Source: Leptospiraceae bacterium (lineage in GTDB: Bacteria; Spirochaetota; Leptospiria; Leptospirales; Leptospiraceae). Taken from it: a DNA stretch of 64,000 nucleotides. This document shows, one piece after another, positions 35,232-44,280 of this stretch; positions within the stretch are counted from its first letter, which is position 1; each line of letters starts with the position of its first letter. The position numbers and the translations under genes were made by a program. Below the pieces are notes generated by a model that was not told where the DNA came from, did no database searches, and saw nothing but the letters and a program-made list of their open reading frames with translations. The stretch lies in NCBI GenBank assembly GCA_016708435.1, contig JADJFV010000001.1:434001-498000 (forward strand), written 5' to 3'.

Positions 35232-36691
35232 TGAGAAATGAGGAATGCAAAATTAGTAATGTAGGAAGAATTTGGAAAAGCATCTACCCCTGTCACCTCG
35301 AACGCTCATCGAAAGTAGAGTATGCGAGAGCATCTAATGAGAATTATGCGCGTGAGAGGTCTATCTTCCTTAAAACTATCGTGGTATTGTCAGATAGATT
35401 TCTCACAGTCGTCTTTCAGCTAGGGCTGGCGCTAATTTTTCCTTTCTGTGTTCGAAATGACCGAATTACTTTCATTTTCCTTTTTCTCTTTGCCACTCTA
35501 AGCCTTAACGCCAACACTCTCACTGTCTGCGAAACTTGCACTCATAAAACTATCCACTCGGCAATAACTGCGGCTAATACGAATGATACGATAGAAGTAA
35601 AAAATGGAATTTATAAAGAAAGCCCAATTTTAATAACAAAATCAATTAAACTAAGAGGTATTGAAAATCCTACTCTCGATGGCGAAAACAAAGAGCATGT
35701 TGTAGACATTGTTTCAGATGATGTTGTAGTAGATGGATTTCGAATTATCAACAGTGGTGTTAGTGATATACGAGAATTTGCCGCTATTCATGTTGAGAAC
35801 GCGAGAGGTTGTAATTTAAGGAATAATATTTTAGAAAATAATGTGTATGGATTTTACTTTGCAAAAGTAACTGATTGTATGATTGAAAATAACAGTTCCA
35901 TTGGTAACGCAAAAGATGAAATATCCGGTGGAAATGGAATTCACCTTTGGTCTAGTAGCCATTTTACTATAAAGAAAAATAGAATCAGTAAACATAGAGA
36001 TGGAATTTATTTTGAATTTTCGACGGAACTTTTAATCGAGGAAAATAAAAGTTTTAATAGCATTCGTTATGGTATGCATTTTATGTTTGCAAGTAATAAC
36101 CGATTTTATAAAAACCATTTTTATGATAATTCTACTGGAGTGGCAGTGATGTTTTCGAAAAATATACAGGTAAAAGAAAATCTTTTTGAGAGAAGTAGGG
36201 ACGGAAGTTCTTATGGAGTTTTGGTGAAAGATATCACGGACAGTGAGTTTACGAATAATACTTTTCAGGATAATACAATTGGTGTGGCGGCAGATAATTC
36301 TACTCGAAATAAATTTTTATCAAATCGCTTTTTACGAAATGGCTGGGCTTTCAATATAATGGGTAACTGTGAATCTAATGAAGTGCGAGGAAATAATTTC
36401 ATTGGTAATGTGTTCGATCTCTCTACTAATTCACGCGAAAACTTAAATACATACGATAAAAATTTCTGGGATGCCTACAAAGGTTTTGATCTGGATAGAG
36501 ATGGGACAGGGGATAAACCTTATTTACCAGTAAGATTTTTTAGTTACTGGGTAAATATCTATCCATTCCTAATGGTATTATTTCAATCTCCTGTAATAGA
36601 ATTTCTAGAAATCGCCGAAAGAGCTTTTCCGGTTATGACACCGGTAGAGCTTAAAGACAAGTATCCTCAGATGAAGAAGTTTGCACTATGA
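35231..36691 (+). CDS. nosD: Periplasmic copper-processing beta-helix protein
   Basis: The protein has 486 residues from the ATG overlapping the nosL stop (TAATG). From about residue 95, a hydrophobic segment (ITFIFLFLFATLSLNA) and CETCTHKTIHSAITAANTNDTIEV open the parallel beta-helix (NosD/CASH repeats: NGIHLWSSSHFTIKKNRIS, YGMHFMFASNNRFYKN). NosD acts with NosF and NosY in Cu-site maturation. Residues about 20-77 are encoded by a dispersed repeat and have no family counterpart, so the signal peptide is displaced. Confidence 0.88.
   Translation: MRNEECKISNVGRIWKSIYPCHLERSSKVEYARASNENYARERSIFLKTIVVLSDRFLTVVFQLGLALIFPFCVRNDRITFIFLFLFATLSLNANTLTVCETCTHKTIHSAITAANTNDTIEVKNGIYKESPILITKSIKLRGIENPTLDGENKEHVVDIVSDDVVVDGFRIINSGVSDIREFAAIHVENARGCNLRNNILENNVYGFYFAKVTDCMIENNSSIGNAKDEISGGNGIHLWSSSHFTIKKNRISKHRDGIYFEFSTELLIEENKSFNSIRYGMHFMFASNNRFYKNHFYDNSTGVAVMFSKNIQVKENLFERSRDGSSYGVLVKDITDSEFTNNTFQDNTIGVAADNSTRNKFLSNRFLRNGWAFNIMGNCESNEVRGNNFIGNVFDLSTNSRENLNTYDKNFWDAYKGFDLDRDGTGDKPYLPVRFFSYWVNIYPFLMVLFQSPVIEFLEIAERAFPVMTPVELKDKYPQMKKFAL
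35291..35462 (+). repeat. 'CHLERS' dispersed palindromic repeat, copy 4
   Basis: TGTCACCTCGAACGC to TTCGAAATGACC. The translated left end reads CHLERS. It is in frame with nosD and shares GTGAGAGGTCTATC and AGATTTCTCACA with copies 1 to 3. Confidence 0.8.
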
Positions 36692-37404
36692 TACAAATAA
36701 AGAACTTAACTAAGACTTACAAGAAAAATACTGTTATCCGCAACTTGAATTTAGAAATTCAAGAGGGAGTCATAACAGCACTCGTTGGTCCGAATGGATC
36801 AGGCAAGACTACATTACTAAAGTGTATTCTGGGATTGACATTTCCCAGTAAAGAATCAAAGGTTTTACTTGCTGGATTAGAATATTTAAAACAAAATGAG
36901 CTTTATGAAATTGGGTATATGCCGCAAACTCCTCTTTTCCCACAAAACTTAAAAGTGAAGGAAATTTTAGAAATTCTAGAAACACTTGAAGAGAAAAATC
37001 CTGTCTTTAAAGAAAGGATAAAAGACGAACTTGAAATTGAAAAATTTGAGAATAAATACTTCGGTGAATTATCGGGAGGAATGAAGCAAAAAGTCAATAT
37101 CCTCCAGTGCTTTAGCTCTGAAAAGAAATTTTATATTATAGATGAGCCTACTGCAAGTCTTGATCCGCATATATCTTTTTATCTAAAGAATTTACTGAAA
37201 GAGCGCAAAACAAAAGGTAGCTCCATTTTATTTACTTCGCATATCATGTCAGAAGTAGATGAAATTGCTGATAGAGTAGTAGTCATGGTAGAAGGAAAAT
37301 TAATTTTACATGAAACACCGGTCGAAATTCTTGCAAAGAGTAAAGCCTCGAATATGGAAGAAGCACTTCGTTCCTTTTGGATGAAGGAAGGCAAACATGC
37401 GTAA
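36688..37404 (+). CDS. nosF: ABC transporter ATPase of Cu-site assembly
   Basis: The protein has 238 residues. Walker A GPNGSGKTT, signature LSGGMKQK, Walker B FYIIDEPTASLD and the H-loop TSHIMSEVDE are intact. With NosY it forms the ABC exporter that powers NosD-dependent sulfur or copper supply to NosZ. The ATG overlaps the nosD stop (ATGA). Confidence 0.92.
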   Translation: MIQIKNLTKTYKKNTVIRNLNLEIQEGVITALVGPNGSGKTTLLKCILGLTFPSKESKVLLAGLEYLKQNELYEIGYMPQTPLFPQNLKVKEILEILETLEEKNPVFKERIKDELEIEKFENKYFGELSGGMKQKVNILQCFSSEKKFYIIDEPTASLDPHISFYLKNLLKERKTKGSSILFTSHIMSEVDEIADRVVVMVEGKLILHETPVEILAKSKASNMEEALRSFWMKEGKHA

Positions 37405-38191
37405 TCTCCTCCAGGTCGCAAAATTTGAATTCAAAGAAAACATTCGGAACAAATGGATATTTGCCTATGCAATCTCTTTCTTTTTAATTTCAAGTCTACT
37501 CATTTACTTTGGTGGAAATGAAAGTGCAAAGATCATAGCAAGTCTCTTGAGTATAATTCTACTTTTAGTTCCCCTCTTTGCTCTTTTATTTGGTAGCACA
37601 AATTTCTTAGACTCACTTTCCTTCATGGAAGTAATTTTTACTCGTCCGATTTCTAGATTTCATTATTACGCGGGAAAATTTTTAGGACTTTCGCTTGTGT
37701 TAAATCTCGGTTATCTGCTTGGCGTTGGAATTCCGATTTTATTATTCACCAATCCAGAATCAAAATTATTATTTTTATCTATTCAATTACTCGCATATGG
37801 ATTTTTATTAAATTTAATTTTTATCGCTTTATCCTTGTTAATCGCTGTATTGTTTTTAAAACGGGAAGCAGTTTTATCGGTATCACTCGCTCTATGGTTT
37901 TATCTCTATTTACTTTATGATCTTTTGATGCTAGGAATCAGTATAAACTTTGGAGAATATCCACTTGAAGTTCCAATTCTTCTACTTACTTGCATTAACC
38001 CTCTCGACCTAGTGCGGATAATTACGATTTTGCAGATGGACAATGCAGTCTTACTTGGATTTACCTCTGCGTTCTTTCAAAAGTATTTAGGTAATGCAAA
38101 TGGAATTTTACTATGTCTCAGTCTATTGATTGTATGGACTGGAATTCCTTTTTACATTGGTTACCGTTTTTTTGCAAAGAAGGATTTGTAG
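37397..38191 (+). CDS. nosY: ABC transporter permease of Cu-site assembly
   Basis: The protein has 264 residues with six hydrophobic helices, typical of the ABC-2 permease NosY; the segment MEVIFTRPISRFHYYAGKFLGLSLV matches the family. It overlaps nosF by eight bases and ends the operon. Confidence 0.9.
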   Translation: MRNLLQVAKFEFKENIRNKWIFAYAISFFLISSLLIYFGGNESAKIIASLLSIILLLVPLFALLFGSTNFLDSLSFMEVIFTRPISRFHYYAGKFLGLSLVLNLGYLLGVGIPILLFTNPESKLLFLSIQLLAYGFLLNLIFIALSLLIAVLFLKREAVLSVSLALWFYLYLLYDLLMLGISINFGEYPLEVPILLLTCINPLDLVRIITILQMDNAVLLGFTSAFFQKYLGNANGILLCLSLLIVWTGIPFYIGYRFFAKKDL

Positions 38192-38286
38192 AGATTGTTC
38201 TGCACATAAGCGAAATATAATTTACTCTTGAGTTCAATAAAGTTTCGAACTACAAATAAAGGATTTTTTATTTACAATACACCTAT

Positions 38287-38360
38287 TTCCTGCAAATATA
38301 GATTTACATATTTGCAGGAAACCCATTTCCTGCAAATATGTAAATCTATATTTGCAGGAA
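38287..38360. repeat. Nested 74-base inverted repeat before the Fic gene
   Basis: Two 34-base arms (38287-38320 and 38327-38360) are exact reverse complements with a six-base spacer. Each arm is itself an inverted repeat of TTCCTGCAAATAT. Four copies of this unit result. The last bases, with the next G, form AGGAAG, the ribosome site of the Fic gene. Confidence 0.92.
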
Positions 38361-38369
38361 GCGATTTCT

Positions 38370-39500
38370 ATGAAAATAAGTGGCTTTAAAGCGGGAAAAT
38401 TTTCCCAAAGATTTCAATACAAGAGTTTTGAACCAAACTATGTAGATTTGCATTGGATTATTGACGATGCCGAATTAATAATGCTTTTGAGTGAGGCGAG
38501 CCTGAAATTAGGAGAATTAAATGCATTTTCGCAATTAATACCCGATATCGACTTTTTCATAAAAATGCATGTATTCAAAGAGGGAACCGAAAGTAGTCGG
38601 ATAGAAGGAACGCAAACTAACATAGACGACGCTGTGCAGAAGGAAGAAAATATCCAACCAGAAAAGAAGGATGATTGGCAGGAAGTCCAAAACTATGTGC
38701 AGTCCATGAATCAAGCAATCGAAAGCTTACAGACATTTCCCCTGAGTAATCGTTTACTAAAACAAACACATAAGACACTATTACAAGGAGTAAGGGGCAC
38801 ATCCAAATTACCCGGTGAATTTCGCCAAAGCCAAAATTGGATTGGTGGAAGTAGTTTGAAAGATGCAGTTTTTATTCCACCGCACCATGACAGCGTAGCT
38901 GATTTAATGTCTGATTTAGAGAAATTTCTGCACAATGAAAACACACCCGTTCCACCATTAATAAAAATAGGAATTGCTCACTACCAATTCGAAACGATTC
39001 ATCCTTTCTTGGATGGGAATGGTAGAATTGGACGTTTGCTCATAACGCTTTTTTTAGTAAGCAATCAACTCTTGCACAAACCAACTTTATATCTTTCCGA
39101 TTACTTTGAAAAAAACAAATCGTATTATTATGACAATCTAACTCGCGTCAGAACACACAATGATTTGAAGCAATGGCTAAAATTTTTTTTAGAAGGAGTC
39201 CGTAGCACTTCTGAAAATTCTATACAGACATTCAAATATATCATTGCACTTAGAACCGAAGTAGAAAATAAAATTATATCACTTGGGAAAAAACAACCTT
39301 TAGCAAAATCACTGTTACAATTTTTATTTACCAATCCAGTCGCTGATGCGGGCGATATAGCCAAGGCTCTTTCGGTTAACGTATCAACTGCTCTCCGATT
39401 GATAGATGATTTTATGAAATCCAGAATACTGATTGAAAAAACAGGCTTTAAACGAAATAGAATTTTCTCTTTTGATAGCTACATAAAATTATTTAGATGA
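38370..39500 (+). CDS. Fic-family AMP-transferase-like protein
   Basis: The protein has 376 residues from the ATG at 38370 (AGGAAG eight bases upstream; a frame from 38352 begins inside the repeat). Residues 75-80 (SSRIEG) fit the inhibitory (S/T)xxxE(G/N) motif placed N-terminal to the Fic core. The catalytic loop HPFLDGNGRIGR starts at H211. A winged-helix-like domain (AGDIAKALSVNVSTALRLIDDF) ends the protein. Fic enzymes transfer AMP to Ser, Thr or Tyr of target proteins; the target here is unknown. Confidence 0.92.
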   Translation: MKISGFKAGKFSQRFQYKSFEPNYVDLHWIIDDAELIMLLSEASLKLGELNAFSQLIPDIDFFIKMHVFKEGTESSRIEGTQTNIDDAVQKEENIQPEKKDDWQEVQNYVQSMNQAIESLQTFPLSNRLLKQTHKTLLQGVRGTSKLPGEFRQSQNWIGGSSLKDAVFIPPHHDSVADLMSDLEKFLHNENTPVPPLIKIGIAHYQFETIHPFLDGNGRIGRLLITLFLVSNQLLHKPTLYLSDYFEKNKSYYYDNLTRVRTHNDLKQWLKFFLEGVRSTSENSIQTFKYIIALRTEVENKIISLGKKQPLAKSLLQFLFTNPVADAGDIAKALSVNVSTALRLIDDFMKSRILIEKTGFKRNRIFSFDSYIKLFR

Positions 39501-39528
39501 TGAACTAGATACTAGAGTTGTTGCGAAA

Positions 39529-40773
39529 TTACTTCGCCTGAAACTCTTCTGCCATTCGAATTCTCTCAATCGTCATTGGATGTGAATAAGAATAAAAGAC
39601 AACCCATGGATGCGGATTCAGGCGCGACTTATTGTCTTTTGCCATTTTGATTTCGGTGTCGATGAAAGATTTTTTATCGTTTGTAAGAACTAATGCTTCC
39701 ATATCAGCTTGTGCTTCTTGATAACGACTGAATGTATTCCAAAATGGATTAGTAAAAGTTCCTGCGATTAAAATGACTAGAAATAAGATTGGCCATGACG
39801 AGGGAGAATAAATTTCTCTTAATACAAACTCATTTCCATTTTTTGCAATTTTAAAAATTACGCCAATCAGCAAACAAAGCAAAAACATTTCAATAGTATT
39901 TCCAACAAGGAACGTCAATTCATGATTATGCGTCCAATGACCAATTTCATGACCGAGAACACTGATTACTTCTTCCTCTGTGTGGTTTTTAATAAGCGTA
40001 TCATATAAGAATATTTTCCGATTCTCCCCCCAACCTGTAAAATAGGCATTGGTATGACCTGAATATTTACTTTCATTAATCACGTAAACATTTTCTACTT
40101 TGATCTGAGCTTGATCACAGAGATTTACAATTTTAATTTTGAGACTACCTTCATCGATTGGTTTGTAATCATAAAAAATGGGAGTAATTAAAATTGGATA
40201 TAAAACAGAAAAAACTAAACCAAGGACAAGCGAGCCAATTGGAATTAAATACTTCCATGTCCTTTCAAAAGTTTTTAGAATGAAAGCCACTCCAATTGAA
40301 AGAACAGTTCCCAATCCAAGACCGACTAATGCTGATTTTGCGGTGAACAGTATCCATTCCCCTAAGGTCATTTTAGAAAAACCAAATTGGTGCTCTAGGA
40401 CAAAACCAAAATAATACTGTAATGGTAACGATAGAATAAATTCAATGACGCTGAATGAAAGAAAAAATAAAAAAACCATTGGGTAATAATGATTCTTTGT
40501 CTTTGCTACCAAGTATTCTTCAATGCGAATTGCCAGGGGGCTAAAAGCAAATACTCCTAATAAAATAAAATCAATGATTTGCGAAGCAATCCTTACAAAA
40601 AATCCTCTTCTTCCATACTCGATTCCAATCTTAATATCATCTGGAGTAAAATATTGTAATGTGCGAGATTGTAACTCTGCTGAATCGCTACCAATATAAG
40701 AAAGAATTTTTATTCCAACACTGAATGCTATTTGTAAAACAAAAAGAAAAATTAAAATTTTTTTTAGCTTCAT
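39529..40773 (-). CDS. M48 family zinc metalloprotease (Ste24/CAAX-type)
   Basis: The protein has 414 residues and seven or so membrane helices. HEIGHWTHNHE is the HExxH zinc motif; the third ligand Glu is likely in YQEAQADMEAL. Such inner-membrane proteases act in quality control. Full length. Confidence 0.9.
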   Translation of the reverse strand: MKLKKILIFLFVLQIAFSVGIKILSYIGSDSAELQSRTLQYFTPDDIKIGIEYGRRGFFVRIASQIIDFILLGVFAFSPLAIRIEEYLVAKTKNHYYPMVFLFFLSFSVIEFILSLPLQYYFGFVLEHQFGFSKMTLGEWILFTAKSALVGLGLGTVLSIGVAFILKTFERTWKYLIPIGSLVLGLVFSVLYPILITPIFYDYKPIDEGSLKIKIVNLCDQAQIKVENVYVINESKYSGHTNAYFTGWGENRKIFLYDTLIKNHTEEEVISVLGHEIGHWTHNHELTFLVGNTIEMFLLCLLIGVIFKIAKNGNEFVLREIYSPSSWPILFLVILIAGTFTNPFWNTFSRYQEAQADMEALVLTNDKKSFIDTEIKMAKDNKSRLNPHPWVVFYSYSHPMTIERIRMAEEFQAK

Positions 40774-40814
40774 TTTCGGGAAATTCCTCTGCCGCTTAAC
40801 GTCTTGAAATGGAA

Positions 40815-41180
40815 TTACTTAACCATTTGCGCTAATTTTTTTGCTAAGATATCTTGGGTCTTTGCAAAACAAACTCTAATGACCGCAATTGCATCTTCTT
40901 TATCTTGAAACCCATTCGAGAAATGCTCATTCAGAAAACTTAAATAGTTGTGAAAACCTTCCAACTTCAATAGAAGTAACGTAGCAGAAATTTTATGACG
41001 AGTTTTTCTGAAATCCTCCATATTTTCTGATCTGATTTGTTCTTCTAATAGAGCTAGATATTTTACATACTCTTGCTGTATCTTCTGGAGAATCATGATA
41101 AATTCTTTGTCATTATCTAGATAAATCTCTTCTAAATTCGAGAAATCTATTTCTACTTTTACATTTTCATTTATATTCAT
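40815..41180 (-). CDS. Hpt-like histidine phosphotransfer domain protein
   Basis: The protein has 121 residues and is all-helical in appearance. FRKTRHKISATLLLLKLEGF resembles the Hpt phosphorylation site (His followed by a small-residue helix), though the usual Lys-Gly after it is replaced. It could pass phosphate in a relay. Partners are not adjacent. Confidence 0.5.
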   Translation of the reverse strand: MNINENVKVEIDFSNLEEIYLDNDKEFIMILQKIQQEYVKYLALLEEQIRSENMEDFRKTRHKISATLLLLKLEGFHNYLSFLNEHFSNGFQDKEDAIAVIRVCFAKTQDILAKKLAQMVK

Positions 41181-41408
41181 ATAACTTATTTAGTTAAAAA
41201 AACAGTCAAAACAATTGAAGCCTAGATTGCTATTTTATTTGGCGAAGTCAATTCCTTTCTTTAATTTAGAGAGCGTTTTATTTAAATTCAATGAACTGAA
41301 AATTGCCAATATTTTTCTTTACTTGTTGTTTAGATTTTTCTAATATCTAGTGTAAGCAGAATTCTCAGAAAATACGGATGTAAAAACTTTGGATCATAAG
41401 AACCATCA

Positions 41409-42824
41409 ATGATAAATAAAATCATTTCCCTTTATAAATCATTTTACGTAAACGCTCCCAAAAAGCATCGGCGTGAATTTGCGGAAAAATTGCGAACAGA
41501 TAACATAGCCAGACTCAAAGTAATGTCGTTGTTCGTTCTATCTCTGATTCCATTTATGGCTTTGGCTCATTTCGAAATTATCAAACTAAAATACTGCAAA
41601 ACCATTCCCTTTTACTGCGAAACTTTGTTTGGTGCACATTATGCAGCCCTCTCTTTTTCAATTATGTATCTTATTGTCTATAGATTTGCTAATCCCAGAA
41701 ATTGGAAAATCTTTTTTGCAGAAGCGTTCGTATTTTTTTTCATTCTTCTATTTCTTACGATCTTTTCGATTTCATCGCTCGCATCTCAATTTTTCTCTGG
41801 CAATATTTCTTTCTTTACAACTGGTGCAGTATTTATGGCTGCTCTTTTTGTAACATTTAAACGTTATGCGACAATTCTTTATTTTTCATCTCTATTATTT
41901 TTCTTGTTCGGTCTGTATAAATTTCAGTCAGATGCAAGTTTATTATTTTCAAATAGTGCAAATGCAATTATCGCAGTGTTTTTTGCCTATTGTCTCAATT
42001 TAATCTTCTTCCATTATAAATTGGATGATTTTTTAAATTCCAAAACGATAGAACAAAAAACAAAAGAAATAAATCGAACCCTCGACGATCTTAAAAAAGA
42101 TATTTCAATCGCAAAAAAAATTCAGGGAAGTTTGATGCAAAAGAATTTCTCTCATATTAAACACCTCATTTTTGCAGTAAGTTATATTCCTTTAGATGAA
42201 GTCGGCGGCGATATATACGATATTTCCGAAATCAACCAGAAATATACACGAATTTTTTTAGCAGATGCAACAGGTCATGGTGTCCAAGCCGCGCTCATTA
42301 CAATGGCGATTAAAGGGGAATATGAAAGTTTTAAAAATAGCACATCAAGTCCTAAAAAACTTTTACGCAATTTGAATAATGATTTTGTTACAAAATTCGG
42401 AGCTATACATAGTTTTTTTTCCTGCATCTTGGTAGATATATATCCAGAGAAAAATAAAATTGTCTATGCCTCGGCGGGACATCCAGATCAAATTATTCAA
42501 AAGAAAAACTGGGACATTAAAAATCTCTCTCGCACTGGTAAGCTCATGGGGCTAATGAAAGATGTCGAGTTTGAGGAAGTCGAAGTTCCTTTTGACAAAG
42601 GTGATAAATTGTTTTTGTTCACAGATGGTCTCTTTGAAGAATTCAATACAAATAAAGAAGAATTTGGAGAGAGTCAGGTTGTTAGCATTATAAAGGCTTA
42701 TAGCGACAAAGAGCTAAAGGATTTATTTCCAATCCTTATGGAAAGTTTGTATACTTTCCTGGAGAATGCATCGAGACAGGACGACATTACATTTATTGGA
42801 GTTGAACATGATAGGGATGAATAA
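41409..42824 (+). CDS. Membrane-bound SpoIIE-type PP2C phosphatase
   Basis: The protein has 471 residues. The N-terminus has six hydrophobic helices (about 38-205). A coiled linker (KTKEINRTLDDLKKDISIAKKIQ) leads to a PP2C SpoIIE domain with metal-site motifs DEVGGDIYDISE and FLADATGHGVQAALITM. It would dephosphorylate an anti-anti-sigma factor or similar protein in response to a membrane signal. Confidence 0.85.
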   Translation: MINKIISLYKSFYVNAPKKHRREFAEKLRTDNIARLKVMSLFVLSLIPFMALAHFEIIKLKYCKTIPFYCETLFGAHYAALSFSIMYLIVYRFANPRNWKIFFAEAFVFFFILLFLTIFSISSLASQFFSGNISFFTTGAVFMAALFVTFKRYATILYFSSLLFFLFGLYKFQSDASLLFSNSANAIIAVFFAYCLNLIFFHYKLDDFLNSKTIEQKTKEINRTLDDLKKDISIAKKIQGSLMQKNFSHIKHLIFAVSYIPLDEVGGDIYDISEINQKYTRIFLADATGHGVQAALITMAIKGEYESFKNSTSSPKKLLRNLNNDFVTKFGAIHSFFSCILVDIYPEKNKIVYASAGHPDQIIQKKNWDIKNLSRTGKLMGLMKDVEFEEVEVPFDKGDKLFLFTDGLFEEFNTNKEEFGESQVVSIIKAYSDKELKDLFPILMESLYTFLENASRQDDITFIGVEHDRDE

Positions 42825-42830
42825 AGATAA

Positions 42831-44273
42831 ATGCTTTTAGTTTTCTCCATTTACTTCCTTGCCAATCGCTTTTCTATTCGTGTGAGTCAGTGGATAATTC
42901 TTATTTCTCTCTCACTTGCAATTCCATTATCTGCTGAACCAGACTCATTATTTCGAATCAATAAACTAGTCAATGGAAATACATATCACTGGGGAATAAT
43001 GGATATCTCCGGCACTGTTAAAATTTCTCCTAGGTTTGAAGGACTCGGTGAGTTTACGGATAATGTCGCATTGGCGCAATTAAATAAGAAATGGGGAGTC
43101 ATTAATAAAAAAGGAGAGTTTATTCGAAAGCCAGAATTCCAAGATGTCAGACAATTTGAAAATGGACTGGCATGGGTAATTCAAAATTGCACCTATTGGC
43201 TAGCATGGGAATGCGAAAGAGGCAAATGGGGATTAATCAATCAAACTGGAGAAATTATAATTCAGCCTAAATACGATGGAGTATCATCAGTAGAAGCTCC
43301 TTACGTTCCAAGATTGTTCGGTAGACCTTCCGGGGAGTTACACAGAGACAGATTCTTCTGGGATAAGGATGGTTATGCGCGAGTCTATACAGAAAGCAAT
43401 GATCCATTTAATCGTATCCGAAAATACGGAATCGTGGATCGGAACGGAAAAGAAATCATTCCACCCAATTTTCACAAGATTGATTTCTTTCAAAATGACA
43501 TAGCTCCTTTTTCACAAAATAATGGAAAAGGAATTTTCTATGGACTCATTCATGCTTCCGGTGAAATTCTAATAGAGGCAAATACATATAAATCAATAAT
43601 CTCTCTAGTTCCTTTTGAAGATAAATATTCCGAAGTAATTTGGGCAGCTTCTTATTATGATAAAGACAAGCACGTAACACTGATTAAACTCTTAAAGAAA
43701 GATGGAGAAGAAATTTCTCCGATTCGACTGCATCAGATTCACCCATTTAAAGAAGGGCTTGCCGTTGCCAGAGAAACAAACACTGCAAAATGGGGAATCC
43801 TTGATAGAAATGGAAATTGGAATGTAGAGCCGACCTACAAAAGCTATAGAGATGCTTTCCCTGAAGAAGAGAAAAAAAGAAAGAATCTGATAGAAATAAA
43901 CGGAAAACGGTTTTATAAAGATGCAAACGAAGACTTTCTTTGGTTTTCAGAAACAGAAGTAGACCCATATGATAAAGAAGAAAGAGGCTTCTGGAATTAT
44001 TCTGATTTAGAGGGGAATAATGTCGTTTACTGCAAATCTTTCGAACGAGGATATTTTTCTGAAGGAGTATCGTGGATAAGCCTACGTTACCGCAAGAAAG
44101 GAAATGAGCATATCATCTATCTAGGACTAATCAATGAACAAGGAAAGGAACTCGTGCCGCCTATTTATCTGAATGCTCTTCCTTTTCGAAATGGACTTGG
44201 TGTCGCCCAAGTCTTTGGCGGCAATTGGGGTTATGTAAACAAGCAAGGGAAAGTCGTTTGGTGGATGAAGTAA
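42831..44273 (+). CDS. WG-repeat exported protein
   Basis: The protein has 480 residues. A hydrophobic N-terminus (IILISLSLAIPLSA) may be a signal peptide. About seven WG repeats follow, such as KWGVINKKGEFIRKPEFQDV, KWGLINQTGEIIIQPKYDGV and GNWGYVNKQGKVVWW. Function unknown. It follows the phosphatase gene by six bases and probably shares its transcript. Confidence 0.8.
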   Translation: MLLVFSIYFLANRFSIRVSQWIILISLSLAIPLSAEPDSLFRINKLVNGNTYHWGIMDISGTVKISPRFEGLGEFTDNVALAQLNKKWGVINKKGEFIRKPEFQDVRQFENGLAWVIQNCTYWLAWECERGKWGLINQTGEIIIQPKYDGVSSVEAPYVPRLFGRPSGELHRDRFFWDKDGYARVYTESNDPFNRIRKYGIVDRNGKEIIPPNFHKIDFFQNDIAPFSQNNGKGIFYGLIHASGEILIEANTYKSIISLVPFEDKYSEVIWAASYYDKDKHVTLIKLLKKDGEEISPIRLHQIHPFKEGLAVARETNTAKWGILDRNGNWNVEPTYKSYRDAFPEEEKKRKNLIEINGKRFYKDANEDFLWFSETEVDPYDKEERGFWNYSDLEGNNVVYCKSFERGYFSEGVSWISLRYRKKGNEHIIYLGLINEQGKELVPPIYLNALPFRNGLGVAQVFGGNWGYVNKQGKVVWWMK

Positions 44274-44280
44274 ATTATCC

